Below are positions 1 through 8,653 of a DNA stretch of 38,267 nt, in pieces. This DNA is from JBBRQP01 sp038226175. Lineage in GTDB: Bacteria; Cyanobacteriota; Cyanobacteriia; Gloeobacterales; Anthocerotibacteraceae. Position 1 is the first letter of the stretch. Each line of letters begins with the position of its first letter. Both the position numbers and the translations under genes were made by a program. Where the stretch lies: NCBI GenBank assembly GCA_038226175.1, contig JBBRQP010000021.1:1-38267 (forward strand). Direction: 5' to 3'. Below the pieces are notes generated by a model that worked only from the letters and a program-made list of their open reading frames with translations, did no database searches and had not been told where the DNA came from.

Positions 1-83
1 GCAATTATTCGTTGTGAGCCTTCTTTATTGAAGTAGGCAGCTAAAATCCGTTGGCGCAGATCCACTGAATATGGTTTTCCCAT
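1..83 (-). CDS. IS630-type transposase, N-terminal fragment (runs off left edge)
   Basis: The reverse strand from ATG at 83 reads MGKPYSVDLRQRILAAYF and then a GSQRIIA motif. This is the typical helix-turn-helix N-terminus of IS630/Tc1-mariner family transposases. An in-frame ATG also exists at 95, but the AGAGG-like ribosome-binding site fits the start at 83. Only 27 codons lie inside the window, so the DDE catalytic domain cannot be checked. The gene abuts a truncated GNAT gene to its right, which suggests that insertion of this element broke that gene. Confidence 0.75.
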   Translation of the reverse strand, partial: MGKPYSVDLRQRILAAYFNKEGSQRII

Positions 84-113
84 CACCCTCTCCATTTAGT
101 CCAATTAATATAG

Positions 114-317
114 CTCTTTCACTTGAAAATTGCTGTAAGCCACATGATTGCAGAAGCCCAGCGTCGTAGCTATAGCCGACTCAGCCTAGAAACAGGATCA
201 ATGGCAGCTTTTGTGCCTGCACACAATCTATACGCAAGTTTCGGATTCACCTATTGTGAGCCGTTTGATAGCTATATTAAAGATCCAAATAGCGTCTTTA
301 TGACAAGAGAAATCTAA
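114..317 (+). pseudogene. GNAT N-acetyltransferase, C-terminal remnant
   Basis: The frame encodes HMIAEAQRR, then LSLETGSMAAFVPAHNLY, then FGFTYCEPF and DPNSVFMTREI. This is the characteristic last third of a GNAT acetyltransferase family. The N-terminal acetyl-CoA-binding half is absent, because the frame meets a TAG stop at 111-113 immediately upstream, next to the IS630-type transposase end. A TTG at 123 could give a 64-aa peptide, but it would lack most of the GNAT fold. I read it as a gene decapitated by the neighbouring insertion sequence. Confidence 0.75.
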
Positions 318-538
318 CTTTTTTACAAAAATTACTGCCTGCGTTGTTAATCTGACTGCTATTTTGCCAAAACTCTCTATTAAGAAAGACGACCTTTTTA
401 TTCACCTGATAGCGTATTGAGTACTGTGGTTACGGTAAGTAGTAACACTTTTTGGCGACTCCGAAGCCCTAATGATGAGTTAAGATTTTTTGCTATCCCA
501 AAAAGTGACAAAATGGAGATGTTGCCTACGATTTACCC

Positions 539-967
539 ATGACTGCCAGCGAAGTAACGGCCTTATTTGACCAGGGAATGGAACTTTATACCAATTCTGC
601 TCCCCTTAGCGAAGTGCTACCAATCTTTAAAGAAATCACCCAACGCGAAAGCAAAAACTGCGCTGCATGGACTTGTCTCAGTTGGCTCTACCTGCTCAAC
701 AATCAACCAAAATCGGCTCTCGATGCTGCCAAAAAAGCAGTTCCCCTAGGCCCGATGGATGCCCAAGCACGTATCAATCTTGTACTTGCCATGCTCGAAA
801 ACAAGCAAAAAGGCGTACGTGAATACATGGAACAAGCTATCCAAATCCTCGGTTTTGATAAAGATCAGCTGCAACAAGTTTCTGAAAGTATCAACGATGG
901 CCTCACCCGCAAACCTGATTGGGCCGCCCTCAAAAAAGTCCAAAACTGGCTCACCGAGGCGCTATGA
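539..967 (+). CDS. TPR-like protein, paralogue of the protein at 16968-17393
   Basis: A 142-aa, probably soluble protein with no signal peptide. Helical repeats resemble tetratricopeptide repeats: W-T-CLSWLYLLNNQPKSAL, then AAKKAV and AQARINLVLAML. The C-terminal motif RKPDWAALKKVQNWL is also present in the second copy. The protein aligns along its whole length with the 141-aa product at 16968-17393, so the two are paralogues. TPR-like proteins usually mediate protein-protein contacts; no partner is evident here. The start ATG has no clear Shine-Dalgarno site. It converges on ybeY with a 19-bp gap. Confidence 0.8.
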   Translation: MTASEVTALFDQGMELYTNSAPLSEVLPIFKEITQRESKNCAAWTCLSWLYLLNNQPKSALDAAKKAVPLGPMDAQARINLVLAMLENKQKGVREYMEQAIQILGFDKDQLQQVSESINDGLTRKPDWAALKKVQNWLTEAL

Positions 968-986
968 AAGCAGCCGCTCGGCTCTC

Positions 987-1475
987 TCATAGCCTAAACT
1001 CGTAACTCAAACCAATATTTGTGAGTAGCCCTAACTGACGGGTGATCATCGCCTCAAGACTCACTGGATCTTGATGATCCCAGCCCAACAAGTGTAAAAA
1101 ACCATGACTGCCCAGCCAAGCCAGCTCAAGTTCTAGACTATGACCTTCTTGTAAAGCTTGCGTTTGGGCCACAGGGACACCAATGGCAATGTCACCTAGA
1201 TAGATTACGGCTTGTTTGGGTAATACTATCGTGTCTTCTAGGGCTGCAAATGAAAGGACATCGGTCGGTTTATCTAGACCACGCCAAGTACGGTTTAATT
1301 CCTGCATTTCTTGAGCATCAGTCAAGCGTAGCGTTAGCTCACTCTCAGTAGGCAGCGGACAGATCAAAAAATCAGTAGCGCTACAGGCTAACCACCAAGC
1401 CTGAAACCAAGACTGCCACATCGCTTCTGTAACTGGACTTGCAACCAGGATCTGAACATCAAGACTAAGGGACAT
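987..1475 (-). CDS. ybeY: YbeY endoribonuclease (rRNA maturation factor)
   Basis: YbeY is a zinc-dependent endoribonuclease for 16S rRNA 3'-end maturation and ribosome quality control. The diagnostic metal-binding motif HGFLHLLGWDH is present near the C-terminus with all three histidines, preceded by the family motif WRGLDKPTDVLSF. I prefer ATG at 1475 (162 aa, MSLSLDVQ) over the TTG at 1487 that gives four extra residues. The gene lies downstream of glpX on the same strand, but a strong terminator at 1492-1522 separates them, so it is probably transcribed on its own. Confidence 0.93.
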   Translation of the reverse strand: MSLSLDVQILVASPVTEAMWQSWFQAWWLACSATDFLICPLPTESELTLRLTDAQEMQELNRTWRGLDKPTDVLSFAALEDTIVLPKQAVIYLGDIAIGVPVAQTQALQEGHSLELELAWLGSHGFLHLLGWDHQDPVSLEAMITRQLGLLTNIGLSYEFRL

Positions 1476-1491
1476 CGCAGTTCTCAAATAG

Positions 1492-1522
1492 AAAAAGCGG
1501 CTAAAGCAGATGCTCTAGCCGC
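1492..1522 (-). terminator. Intrinsic terminator of glpX
   Basis: GCGGCTA at 1497-1503 pairs with TAGCCGC at 1516-1522, and AGCA/TGCT pair inside it. On the minus strand the hairpin is followed by a T run (complement of 1492-1496). It lies directly downstream of the glpX stop and just before the ybeY start. Confidence 0.85.
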
Positions 1523-1540
1523 ATCCTGTAAAGTCAAATC

Positions 1541-2584
1541 TTAGATCAAGTGGAAAGGTGCATGTTTGTCCATATCGCTCATGTGAACCGTATCTACAAA
1601 ACGAATGGTTTTGGACTGGCTAGAGATAACCATAGTTTGCGTGCGCATCCCACCGCCCAAAAACCGGACACCTTTAATAAAGTCGCCATCGGTGATACCC
1701 GTTGCGGCAAATAATAGATTTTTACCGGAAGCAAGTTCTGAGGCATCGTAGACTTTATCGGGGTCGGTGATACCCATATCAAGCAATTGTTTTTTAATCT
1801 CTTCTTTGCTACCTGAGAGCAAGCCCGTTTTGACGACATCCGGGTCATAGATCAGACGGCCTTGAAAATGCGCACCCAAGCAGCGCAGGGCTGCCGCCGA
1901 AATCACCCCTTCAGGTGCTGCACCAATACCCATCAGCGCGTGAACACCCGTGCCATTGATACCCGCAGACAAAGCAGCGGAAATATCGCCATCAGAAATC
2001 AATTTGACCCGTGCGCCAGTGCTACGAATTTCTTCAATTAGCTTGTCATGGCGGGGGCGTTCCATTACGATTACAACCAAATCATCAATCGCCAAATCTA
2101 AGCATTCAGCCAAAATCTGGAGGTTTTTGGTGGCGGAATAGTCGAGGTCTACTTTACCTTTGGCTTGCGGAGGTGCAGCGAGTTTTTGCATATACAGGTC
2201 AGGTGCATGAAAAAGACCGCCTTTTTCGGCAATCGAAAGGACGGCCATCGAGCCATTACGTCCTTCAGCTACTAAGTTGGTACCCTCGCAAGGGTCGACA
2301 GCAATATCAATCTCGATCAGCTCATCCAAGCGACAAAAGTTGGCGGCATCAGGCTGGGTACAAATTCCCACTTCCTCGCCAATAAATAACATCGGGGCAT
2401 CATCGCGCTCGCCTTCACCAATGACGATCCGTCCGCGCATATTGATTTGGTTCATGCGAGTACGCATTGCTGCAACCGCTTCGCCATCGGCTTCATTTTT
2501 GAGACCTTTGCCCATCAAGCGTGCCGAGGCAATAGCTGCTTGTTCGACAACTTCAATAATTTCTAAACCCAGCGTCTTTTCCAC
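1541..2584 (-). CDS. glpX: GlpX-type fructose-1,6-/sedoheptulose-1,7-bisphosphatase
   Basis: This is a class II fructose-1,6-bisphosphatase of the cyanobacterial F/SBPase type. It hydrolyses fructose-1,6- and sedoheptulose-1,7-bisphosphate in the Calvin cycle. The N-terminus VEKTLGLEIIEVVEQAAIASAR and the metal-site motifs GEGERDDAPML, DPCEGTN and GAAPEGV are all visible. Full length is about 347 aa, the family norm. I favour the GTG start at 2584, which has AGGGG six bases upstream and matches the family N-terminus. The ATG at 2590 would add two residues and is too close to that site. A hairpin terminator follows the stop. Confidence 0.95.
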   Translation of the reverse strand: MEKTLGLEIIEVVEQAAIASARLMGKGLKNEADGEAVAAMRTRMNQINMRGRIVIGEGERDDAPMLFIGEEVGICTQPDAANFCRLDELIEIDIAVDPCEGTNLVAEGRNGSMAVLSIAEKGGLFHAPDLYMQKLAAPPQAKGKVDLDYSATKNLQILAECLDLAIDDLVVIVMERPRHDKLIEEIRSTGARVKLISDGDISAALSAGINGTGVHALMGIGAAPEGVISAAALRCLGAHFQGRLIYDPDVVKTGLLSGSKEEIKKQLLDMGITDPDKVYDASELASGKNLLFAATGITDGDFIKGVRFLGGGMRTQTMVISSQSKTIRFVDTVHMSDMDKHAPFHLI

Positions 2585-2731
2585 GAGCATCCCCTATCAT
2601 ACGTCCTCCCAAAGTGTAGGGGTTTATGGTACGTGATTTCAATAGCTGATCAGGCTCATTAGGCTATGAATGCTGACCTAAAGCCAAGAGTTAGGGCTGA
2701 TTCTGTAATAACTGCTCAAAAGCTCTGTATT

Positions 2732-3283
2732 TTACTTCTCAATCTTATTTTCAAGTACCCCACAGGCGAGACGTCCGCCCCCGGCTTCTGGAGCGGTGCC
2801 CATGGCTTTCATGAGATCAGGATTTTTATGAATAATCAAGGCTGTGCCGTTACTATCAAAAATACTCAGCGGCCCTTCGCTTAGCGTAATGCGACTGGTA
2901 ATAGTTTGTAGTTTGCCCTCACCGTTTTCGTTGACCAGCAGATTAGGTAAGTCTCCGAGGTGATAGGGGTGGTTGGCCTCCACAGGCGTGGATGAGCCAG
3001 AGGGACCAGGATCAAAATGACCTTTGGCAGAACTGAAGGCGGGGGTTAGTGCCATTTCACATAATCCTGCTTCATGAAAATGGATACCATGCAAACCTGG
3101 CGTTAATGTCTTAGGATCACCCTTGACTATGACCGTGACACGTACTGTGCCATCGGTTTGTTGGACGAGTAAAGCGGTTCCAGTGATATCAGGGCCACTA
3201 ATTTTTGCTGTGGCAGTTTGGGCTTGAACGGTTGGGACTAAAAAGAAGGCCGTAAAAATTAGCCAAGATGTAAGGTATTTCAT
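2732..3283 (-). CDS. sodC: Periplasmic Cu/Zn superoxide dismutase
   Basis: A 183-aa protein beginning with a Sec signal peptide (MKYLTSWLIFTAFFLVPTVQA, cleavage expected before QTA). The SodC metal-site motifs are complete: HGIHFHEAGLC with two copper histidines, GHFDP with the bridging histidine, ANHPYHLGDLPN with zinc ligands, and ALIIH with the last copper ligand, then GGGRLACGV with the conserved Arg and disulphide Cys. It should dismutate superoxide in the periplasm. It is co-directional with the matrixin-like gene upstream, 49 bp away. Confidence 0.93.
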   Translation of the reverse strand: MKYLTSWLIFTAFFLVPTVQAQTATAKISGPDITGTALLVQQTDGTVRVTVIVKGDPKTLTPGLHGIHFHEAGLCEMALTPAFSSAKGHFDPGPSGSSTPVEANHPYHLGDLPNLLVNENGEGKLQTITSRITLSEGPLSIFDSNGTALIIHKNPDLMKAMGTAPEAGGGRLACGVLENKIEK

Positions 3284-3332
3284 TGGGTAGGCTCAGGCAA
3301 AGGACTTCTTTCTAGTGTAAAGGAACTGATGG

Positions 3333-4664
3333 CTAGGGGGTAGCAGGACGGGCTTGGGTCAACAAACGCGTGACATCGGGGTGATTGGCAGACTTGGCAT
3401 AAGTGAGGGCGGTGTAGCCGTGTTTATCCTTGAGGGCAACATCAGCGCCTTTGGCAAGTAAGAATTTGACCATAGCAGTTTGTCCTTCTGAGGCCGCAGC
3501 AATCAAAGCTGTCCAGCCCTGCTCATCTTGGGCATCAATATTAGTACCTTGACTCAGTAGTTGTTCAACTTGGTCTGTTTTACCTAGAGCAGCGGCATCA
3601 ACTAGACCGTTAGGACGTAGGAGCACAGCCGCAGGCCGCACCGACGAGTTATTTAGTGTAGTTGGTCTAAAATTCTTATTCCAAGCCATGGCATATTGGA
3701 CTCCTAGGCGATCAATCGTAGCTTGGGTTAAGCCTTGACCGGGATGAAACTCAAGACCCAATAGAATAAATCCGCCAGGACTTTCTTGGGGATACATCAC
3801 ATCTTTAGGATTATTGTTGTGTTCTAGCCCTAAGGCATGACCGAGTTCGTGGACAACGATGCCATGAAGGTCGCCACCAGGACGGGTTTCTACATTTTCA
3901 AGAGGGATATCCATCGCCGGGATTGGTAAGAAAAACCCTAACAAACTAGTGGGGATGACTCGTTTTTTGCGGATGAGCGTCCAGAGTGTGATGTTTGTGT
4001 GAACAATTTCAGCGAAAAGACTATTGGTTTTGAGAAAACCTTGTACTTGGGGAGTGGCAGTTCCCGCAGCACTCTTGGGTTCTTCGGCCTTCCAGGTGAT
4101 CGAGACTTGCGCCTCTTCGGGCTTATCGGTACGCTCAAAAACTGTTTTGCCCTGAATGCCAACTTTATTCCAACTGGTGATCGCATCATCAATGGCCTTG
4201 CTGTAGTCTCTTTGGACATTTTTGGCATCTTGCATGGTCTCGGGTATGTCTTCCATATAAACCCGTAATGGGAATGCCTCAGCTGACCAAGCTCGCCAGG
4301 TATCTTCGTGAGACCAGAGGACTTGATCTTGTTTGATTTTGGTGTTTTGGACGGGGGTACCGAGATCTGCATCGGCAGTTTCATCTGGGTTAGCTGCTTG
4401 TGTTGGGGCGGCGGCTTGGGGCGCAGGTGTCAGTTGTTGACGTAACAGCTCTTGATCCCGCGCATCTACGGTGCCGTCCCCGTTAAAGTCAGCTTGGCGG
4501 GTTTGGCTATCGGTGAGCAGTCCGCTACCTTTGAGGTAATTATCTAAAGCGGTGATATCGGCTTGTGTAACCTGACGATCACCATTGATATCGCCTAGTG
4601 TTTGCGCCATCAGGGGTGAAGAACATAAAACTAACAGGCTCAACAGATGACAAGGTTTGAACAT
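3333..4664 (-). CDS. Secreted dockerin-matrixin-ankyrin protein (metzincin peptidase)
   Basis: A 443-aa protein with a signal peptide ending near residue 20 (LMAQ). Residues about 23-80 form a type I dockerin-like domain with two calcium loops, GDINGDRQVTQADI and ADFNGDGTVDARD. A low-complexity Pro/Ala linker follows. Residues about 130-300 are matrixin-like and contain the metzincin zinc motif HELGHALGLEH (H272, E273, H276, H282) and a following VMYP. Residues about 350-440 hold ankyrin repeats (GWTALIAAASEGQ, KGADVALKDKHGYTAL). An extracytoplasmic calcium-dependent metallopeptidase is the likely role. No cohesin is visible in the window. Confidence 0.85.
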   Translation of the reverse strand: MFKPCHLLSLLVLCSSPLMAQTLGDINGDRQVTQADITALDNYLKGSGLLTDSQTRQADFNGDGTVDARDQELLRQQLTPAPQAAAPTQAANPDETADADLGTPVQNTKIKQDQVLWSHEDTWRAWSAEAFPLRVYMEDIPETMQDAKNVQRDYSKAIDDAITSWNKVGIQGKTVFERTDKPEEAQVSITWKAEEPKSAAGTATPQVQGFLKTNSLFAEIVHTNITLWTLIRKKRVIPTSLLGFFLPIPAMDIPLENVETRPGGDLHGIVVHELGHALGLEHNNNPKDVMYPQESPGGFILLGLEFHPGQGLTQATIDRLGVQYAMAWNKNFRPTTLNNSSVRPAAVLLRPNGLVDAAALGKTDQVEQLLSQGTNIDAQDEQGWTALIAAASEGQTAMVKFLLAKGADVALKDKHGYTALTYAKSANHPDVTRLLTQARPATP

Positions 4665-4901
4665 AGGTGCAACCGCAGAATTGCTCTATCACTATATCTG
4701 ATCGCATTGTGGTAAGTCTGTTGAAGTTTGTGCTGCTTTGGGGCATAGATGAATTCCTCCAGCTTTTAAGAGATGACGATGCGATTGAAGCTGGGCAATC
4801 AATGAGGATCAGGTCACCAAGGCTACCAAAAAAAGTAAGACAGGTTTTGCGGATCTAGTCTAGAGGCCACGAGTTTTGATTGAGATAAAGCCACACTTTG
4901 G

Positions 4902-5402
4902 TTAGCCTTGAAGGATCACCTCAGGCAAAGCCTGTAAAGTTAAAATATCACCATACTGATCAACAATTTCAGCTCCCATCCGCTGATAAAAGTGGACAGC
5001 ACGCGGATTATTAACATGAGCATTCCAAGCCAAACACCAGCAGTGGTTCTCTTGAGCAATTTGTGCCAATCGTCTTAGCAAAGCCGAACCCACCCCATGA
5101 CTACGCTCTTGTTCTTCCACATAGAGATCATCGAGCCAAAGACTAGGCCGCGCCCGAAATGATGAATAGCGAAAGTAATAGAGTGCAAAACCCACTGTCA
5201 AATCCGCCACCTCAGCAAACAGCACGCTTGCAAAAGGTGTTTTATTAAATAGCGTCTCAGCTAAACCTTGTTCATCAGCCTGTAAGACTTCACTAAAGCT
5301 ACCAGTAACCCGATCAAACTCTGCTTTGTGCTTGATAAAGGTCAGCAGTAAATTGATATCCGTGAGCATTGCCGGACGAATTTGCACCATAGATTTAGCC
5401 AC
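4902..5402 (-). CDS. GNAT family N-acetyltransferase
   Basis: A 166-aa acetyltransferase with the GNAT core: LDDLYVEEQERSHGVGSALL (beta4 plus the acetyl-CoA pyrophosphate loop, R/Q-x-x-G-x-G/A) and NNPRAVHFYQRMGAE (helix alpha4-beta7). The overall layout resembles spermidine/diamine acetyltransferases, but the substrate cannot be read from sequence. The GTG start has AAGG six bases upstream inside the end of ugd. An ATG at 5390 is the alternative. It lies 8 bp downstream of ugd and is probably co-transcribed with it. Confidence 0.85.
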   Translation of the reverse strand: MAKSMVQIRPAMLTDINLLLTFIKHKAEFDRVTGSFSEVLQADEQGLAETLFNKTPFASVLFAEVADLTVGFALYYFRYSSFRARPSLWLDDLYVEEQERSHGVGSALLRRLAQIAQENHCWCLAWNAHVNNPRAVHFYQRMGAEIVDQYGDILTLQALPEVILQG

Positions 5403-5410
5403 GCCATGCC

Positions 5411-6781
5411 TTACCTGCCCATGCCCACATGATAAAAGCCAGCCTTAGTTAGCACCTGACGATCCAGAAAATTGCGCGTATCGATCAGCAAGGGACGATT
5501 GACCAACTGAGCAAGTTTCTCAAAATCGAGATTACGGAATTCCTTCCATTCCGTAACTAAGACGAGGGCATCACAGGTCTCAGCCAGACGATAAGCATCC
5601 GTCTCGACGATAACGTTGGATAAACCCTCACGGATACCTGAGGCCGACACAATCGGATCAAAGGCTTTGACCCGAGCACCGAGTTTATTGAGTAGCTCGA
5701 TCAGTGTCAAAGCTGGAGCATCGCGCATGTCATCGGTATCCGGTTTAAAAGTCAATCCTAGCAGCCCCACAGTCTTGCCCTTGAGAACCTTGAGTTCGTG
5801 CTGGAGTTTTTCGATAACGCGGATGCGTTGGCTTTTGTTGGTCTCCACTACTGCCTTGAGTAAACGTGTCTCATAGCCATAATCATGGGCTGTATGAATC
5901 AACGCCGAGACATCTTTAGGAAAACAAGAGCCACCCCAGCCCAAGCCCGCTTGCAGAAACTTTTGTCCGATGCGTTGATCTAGACCGATACCATAGGCGA
6001 CTTGGGAGACATCGGCTCCGACGCGCTCACAAATATTCGCGACTTCGTTGATAAAACTGATTTTAGTTGCCAAAAAAGCATTAGCTGCATACTTAATCAT
6101 CTCTGCGGAGGCCAAATCCGTGACCACAAAGGGGACAGGAGCCGCTTGCGGGTTCTCAGCCAACTTCCGTTCGATAATTGGCGTATACAGCTCACGCATC
6201 AGGTCAATCGCCCGGACATTATCTGAACCCACGACAATCCGGTCAGGATTAAAGGTATCCCAGACCGCCGTTCCTTCCTTGAGAAATTCTGGATTACTGA
6301 CCACGTCAAAACTCGGTGTAATCGTTGTCTCACCACCACCTACAGTCACCAGGCTTGATGCTTTGGCGCCCTCAAGCACCAACATCCTGACCCAATCTCC
6401 TGATCCAATCGGTACGGTAGATTTATTGACAATGACGCGATAGCTATCATCTAGATGCTCACCAATACTTTTGGCTACAGCCCCGACATAACGCAGGTCA
6501 CTTTCTCCGGTGGGTAAAGCGGGCGTGCCAACCGCAATAAAAATGATCTGAGAGTCCCTCAGGCCAAGACTAATATCCGTTGTAAATACTAAACGCCCTG
6601 CCTCATTGTTACGCCGTACAATTGCTTCTAAACCCGGTTCATAAATAGGAATACGTCCTTCATTAAGAGAGGCCACTTTTGCTTCATTATTGTCAACACA
6701 GGTTACGTGATGCCCAGTCTCAGCTAGACAAGCACCCGTTACCAGGCCCACATACCCAGAACCTACGACAGTAATTTGCAT
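5411..6781 (-). CDS. ugd: UDP-glucose 6-dehydrogenase
   Basis: The NAD-dependent enzyme oxidises UDP-glucose to UDP-glucuronate for exopolysaccharide or glycan synthesis. The 456-aa protein has the Rossmann motif GSGYVGLVTGACLAETGH at the start. The catalytic cysteine lies in GWGGSCFPKDV near residue 280, and the C-terminal UDP-binding domain contains GLTFKPDTDDMRDAP. Length and motifs are normal for the family. It heads a likely two-gene unit with the GNAT gene. Confidence 0.95.
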   Translation of the reverse strand: MQITVVGSGYVGLVTGACLAETGHHVTCVDNNEAKVASLNEGRIPIYEPGLEAIVRRNNEAGRLVFTTDISLGLRDSQIIFIAVGTPALPTGESDLRYVGAVAKSIGEHLDDSYRVIVNKSTVPIGSGDWVRMLVLEGAKASSLVTVGGGETTITPSFDVVSNPEFLKEGTAVWDTFNPDRIVVGSDNVRAIDLMRELYTPIIERKLAENPQAAPVPFVVTDLASAEMIKYAANAFLATKISFINEVANICERVGADVSQVAYGIGLDQRIGQKFLQAGLGWGGSCFPKDVSALIHTAHDYGYETRLLKAVVETNKSQRIRVIEKLQHELKVLKGKTVGLLGLTFKPDTDDMRDAPALTLIELLNKLGARVKAFDPIVSASGIREGLSNVIVETDAYRLAETCDALVLVTEWKEFRNLDFEKLAQLVNRPLLIDTRNFLDRQVLTKAGFYHVGMGR

Positions 6782-6847
6782 AGAGTCTAATCCTCACCAG
6801 AAATTAGAAAAATGATAGCGCATTTCATGGGGTCAATGGGGTCTTAC

Positions 6848-6882
6848 AAAAAACAGAATCCCCCATCAGCTGAGAGATTCTG
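6848..6882 (-). terminator. Intrinsic terminator of petBD
   Basis: CAGAATC at 6854-6860 pairs with GATTCTG at 6876-6882. On the minus strand the hairpin is followed by six T (complement of the A run 6848-6853). It lies 24 bp past the petD stop. Confidence 0.85.
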
Positions 6883-6905
6883 TCTTGAAGTTTAGTTTGG
6901 TGAGA

Positions 6906-7388
6906 CTAAAACAAACCTAAGGTCAAGGATTTGCCAAGGTCATGAATCGTAGCACCAGCACCCAAATACAGCGTCACAGCTGTTCCAAATAGGAATACAG
7001 CCATAGCTACAGGGCGACGGAAGGGATTACGGAACTTGTTGACGTTTTCGACAAAGGGAACCGCTAGCAAAATACCCAAAGGTAGACCAGCCATCATGGC
7101 TACACCCAATAATTTGTTGGGAACGACACGCAGAATTTGGTAGACCGGGTAAAAGTACCACTCAGGCAAAATCGGATTAAGCGTATTAAAAGGATCAGCG
7201 GGTTCGCCGAGCTTAGCCGGGTCAAGGATAGCCATTGCAATGATGCTACCGATTGTTCCGAGGATCACCACGCCAAAAATCAAGGCGTCGTTGGGCCAGA
7301 AAGGCTCACCGTATTTGTTGTGACCCATATCTTGTTCCAATAACGCCCGTAATTCGGGGTCTTGGAGGTCAGGGTGTTTCATAACCAT
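6906..7388 (-). CDS. petD: Cytochrome b6-f complex subunit IV
   Basis: PetD is a three-helix thylakoid membrane subunit that builds the plastoquinol oxidation site with cytochrome b6. The sequence MKHPDLQDPELRALL, then YGEPFWPNDA and LNPILPEWYFYPVYQILRVVPNKLLGV (with the conserved PEWY) identifies it. ATG at 7388 has AAGGAG nine bases upstream and gives 160 aa, the family length; a TTG at 7397 extends it slightly. It follows petB by 28 bp and ends in a clear terminator, so petBD is an operon. Confidence 0.96.
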   Translation of the reverse strand: MVMKHPDLQDPELRALLEQDMGHNKYGEPFWPNDALIFGVVILGTIGSIIAMAILDPAKLGEPADPFNTLNPILPEWYFYPVYQILRVVPNKLLGVAMMAGLPLGILLAVPFVENVNKFRNPFRRPVAMAVFLFGTAVTLYLGAGATIHDLGKSLTLGLF

Positions 7389-7416
7389 GGTCGTCAACTC
7401 CTTAACTTGGGTGGTT

Positions 7417-8064
7417 TTACAGGGGACCAGAAATTCCCTGTTTGCGGATCATCAAAAAATGTAACAGCATAAACACAGTTGCTAACCAGGGTAGCAGGAA
7501 AGTGTGCGCACTATAGAAGCGGGTTAGAGTTTCTTGACCAACACCAGGACCACCCTGCAAAAGAGCAACTACGGTGGGGCCAACTACAGGGATAGCGCCG
7601 GGAACAGCCGTTACAATACTGGCTGCCCAAAAACCAACTTGATCCCAAGGCAGAGTATAACCAGTTACACCAAAGCTAACCGTTAGACCTGCCAAGGCAA
7701 CGCCTGTTACCCAAGTCAACTCACGGGGTTTTTTGAAACCACCTGTCAAATAAACACGGAATACATGGAGAATCATGGCAAGTACCATCATGGAGGCACT
7801 CCAACGATGGATCGAACGAATTAGCCAACCAAAGCTGACTTCGTTCATGATGTGCTCAACCGAAGAAAAGGCTTCGGTAGTGGTGGGCTTGTAATAAAAG
7901 GTCATTGCAAAGCCCGTGGCAAATTGGAGGAGGAAACAAATTAGGGTGATCCCCCCCAAACAATAAAAAATGTTCACATGGGGCGGCACGTATTTTGTAG
8001 TTACATCATCCGCAATGGCTTGGATTTCCAGCCGTTCTTGAAACCAGTCGTACACCTTACTCAT
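7417..8064 (-). CDS. petB: Cytochrome b6
   Basis: A 215-aa, four-helix haem protein of the cytochrome b6f complex. Haem-ligand histidines are visible in the two pairs: HRWSASMMVLAMILHVFRVY in helix B, and FYSAHTFLLP with FMLLHFLMIRKQGISGPL in helix D. The IFYCLGG segment holds the cysteine that binds the extra haem in this family. The start has GGGAG six bases upstream. It is transcribed away from an Rrf2-type regulator gene across a 109-bp intergenic region that must contain both promoters. Confidence 0.97.
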   Translation of the reverse strand: MSKVYDWFQERLEIQAIADDVTTKYVPPHVNIFYCLGGITLICFLLQFATGFAMTFYYKPTTTEAFSSVEHIMNEVSFGWLIRSIHRWSASMMVLAMILHVFRVYLTGGFKKPRELTWVTGVALAGLTVSFGVTGYTLPWDQVGFWAASIVTAVPGAIPVVGPTVVALLQGGPGVGQETLTRFYSAHTFLLPWLATVFMLLHFLMIRKQGISGPL

Positions 8065-8173
8065 GAGTCGCTCCCAGCAGCAGCGGAGTTATTGCTCTAT
8101 GCATCCTGTAATCTAACATGGTTGTTAAAGCCTGTGATTTTTGTTAAGAAATCTTTAGAAAGTTAAAGTTGCA

Positions 8174-8617
8174 ATGCGCCTAACGACCCGTGGACACTAT
8201 AGCGTCAAAGCCTTACTTGACTTGATGTTGAACGCCTCAGAGCGTCCCATCTCTCAGCGCGAGATCAGCGAGCGCCAACATATTCCGCAACCTTACTTAG
8301 AACAACTTCTCATAAAACTGCGTCAAGCTGGGCTAGTAAGCACCGTGCGCGGACCCAAAGGCGGATACCATCTCAAGGGCGTACCATCGCAAATTACTCT
8401 TGGTGCGGTATTGCGTGCTGTCGGCGATCACCAAGCCCTAAGTGATAAATGGCGCGCTGAGGCGGAGGCTTCAACGGATTGGGTGACCTTGGCTCTTTGG
8501 CGGCGTTTAGATTTTCGGCTACGTGAAGCTCTAGAGAGTATTACCCTCGAAGACCTCTATCATGATGCCCGTAGTCACCAAGCCGCCCAAGGTAAAGATT
8601 CGGATTTTATTGTCTGA
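8174..8617 (+). CDS. Rrf2-family transcriptional regulator lacking cysteines
   Basis: A 147-aa winged-helix protein. MRLTTRGHYSVKALLDL, YLEQLLIKLRQAGLVSTVRG and PKGGYHL are the conserved Rrf2/IscR DNA-binding region. IscR and NsrR bind an Fe-S cluster through three cysteines in the central loop. Here that region (about residues 88-120) contains no cysteine, and neither does the rest of the protein, so it cannot ligate a cluster that way. It is divergent from petB across a short region, which makes petBD a plausible target. That link is inference. Confidence 0.9.
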   Translation: MRLTTRGHYSVKALLDLMLNASERPISQREISERQHIPQPYLEQLLIKLRQAGLVSTVRGPKGGYHLKGVPSQITLGAVLRAVGDHQALSDKWRAEAEASTDWVTLALWRRLDFRLREALESITLEDLYHDARSHQAAQGKDSDFIV

Positions 8618-8653
8618 AATATTGGGTTAGGGCGTGCACAAAATAAGTAGGTT

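Noticed and set aside
3333..4664. Part of a true cellulosome because of the dockerin
   Set aside because: No cohesin or scaffoldin gene is visible; dockerin-like calcium repeats occur in many non-cellulosomal proteins.
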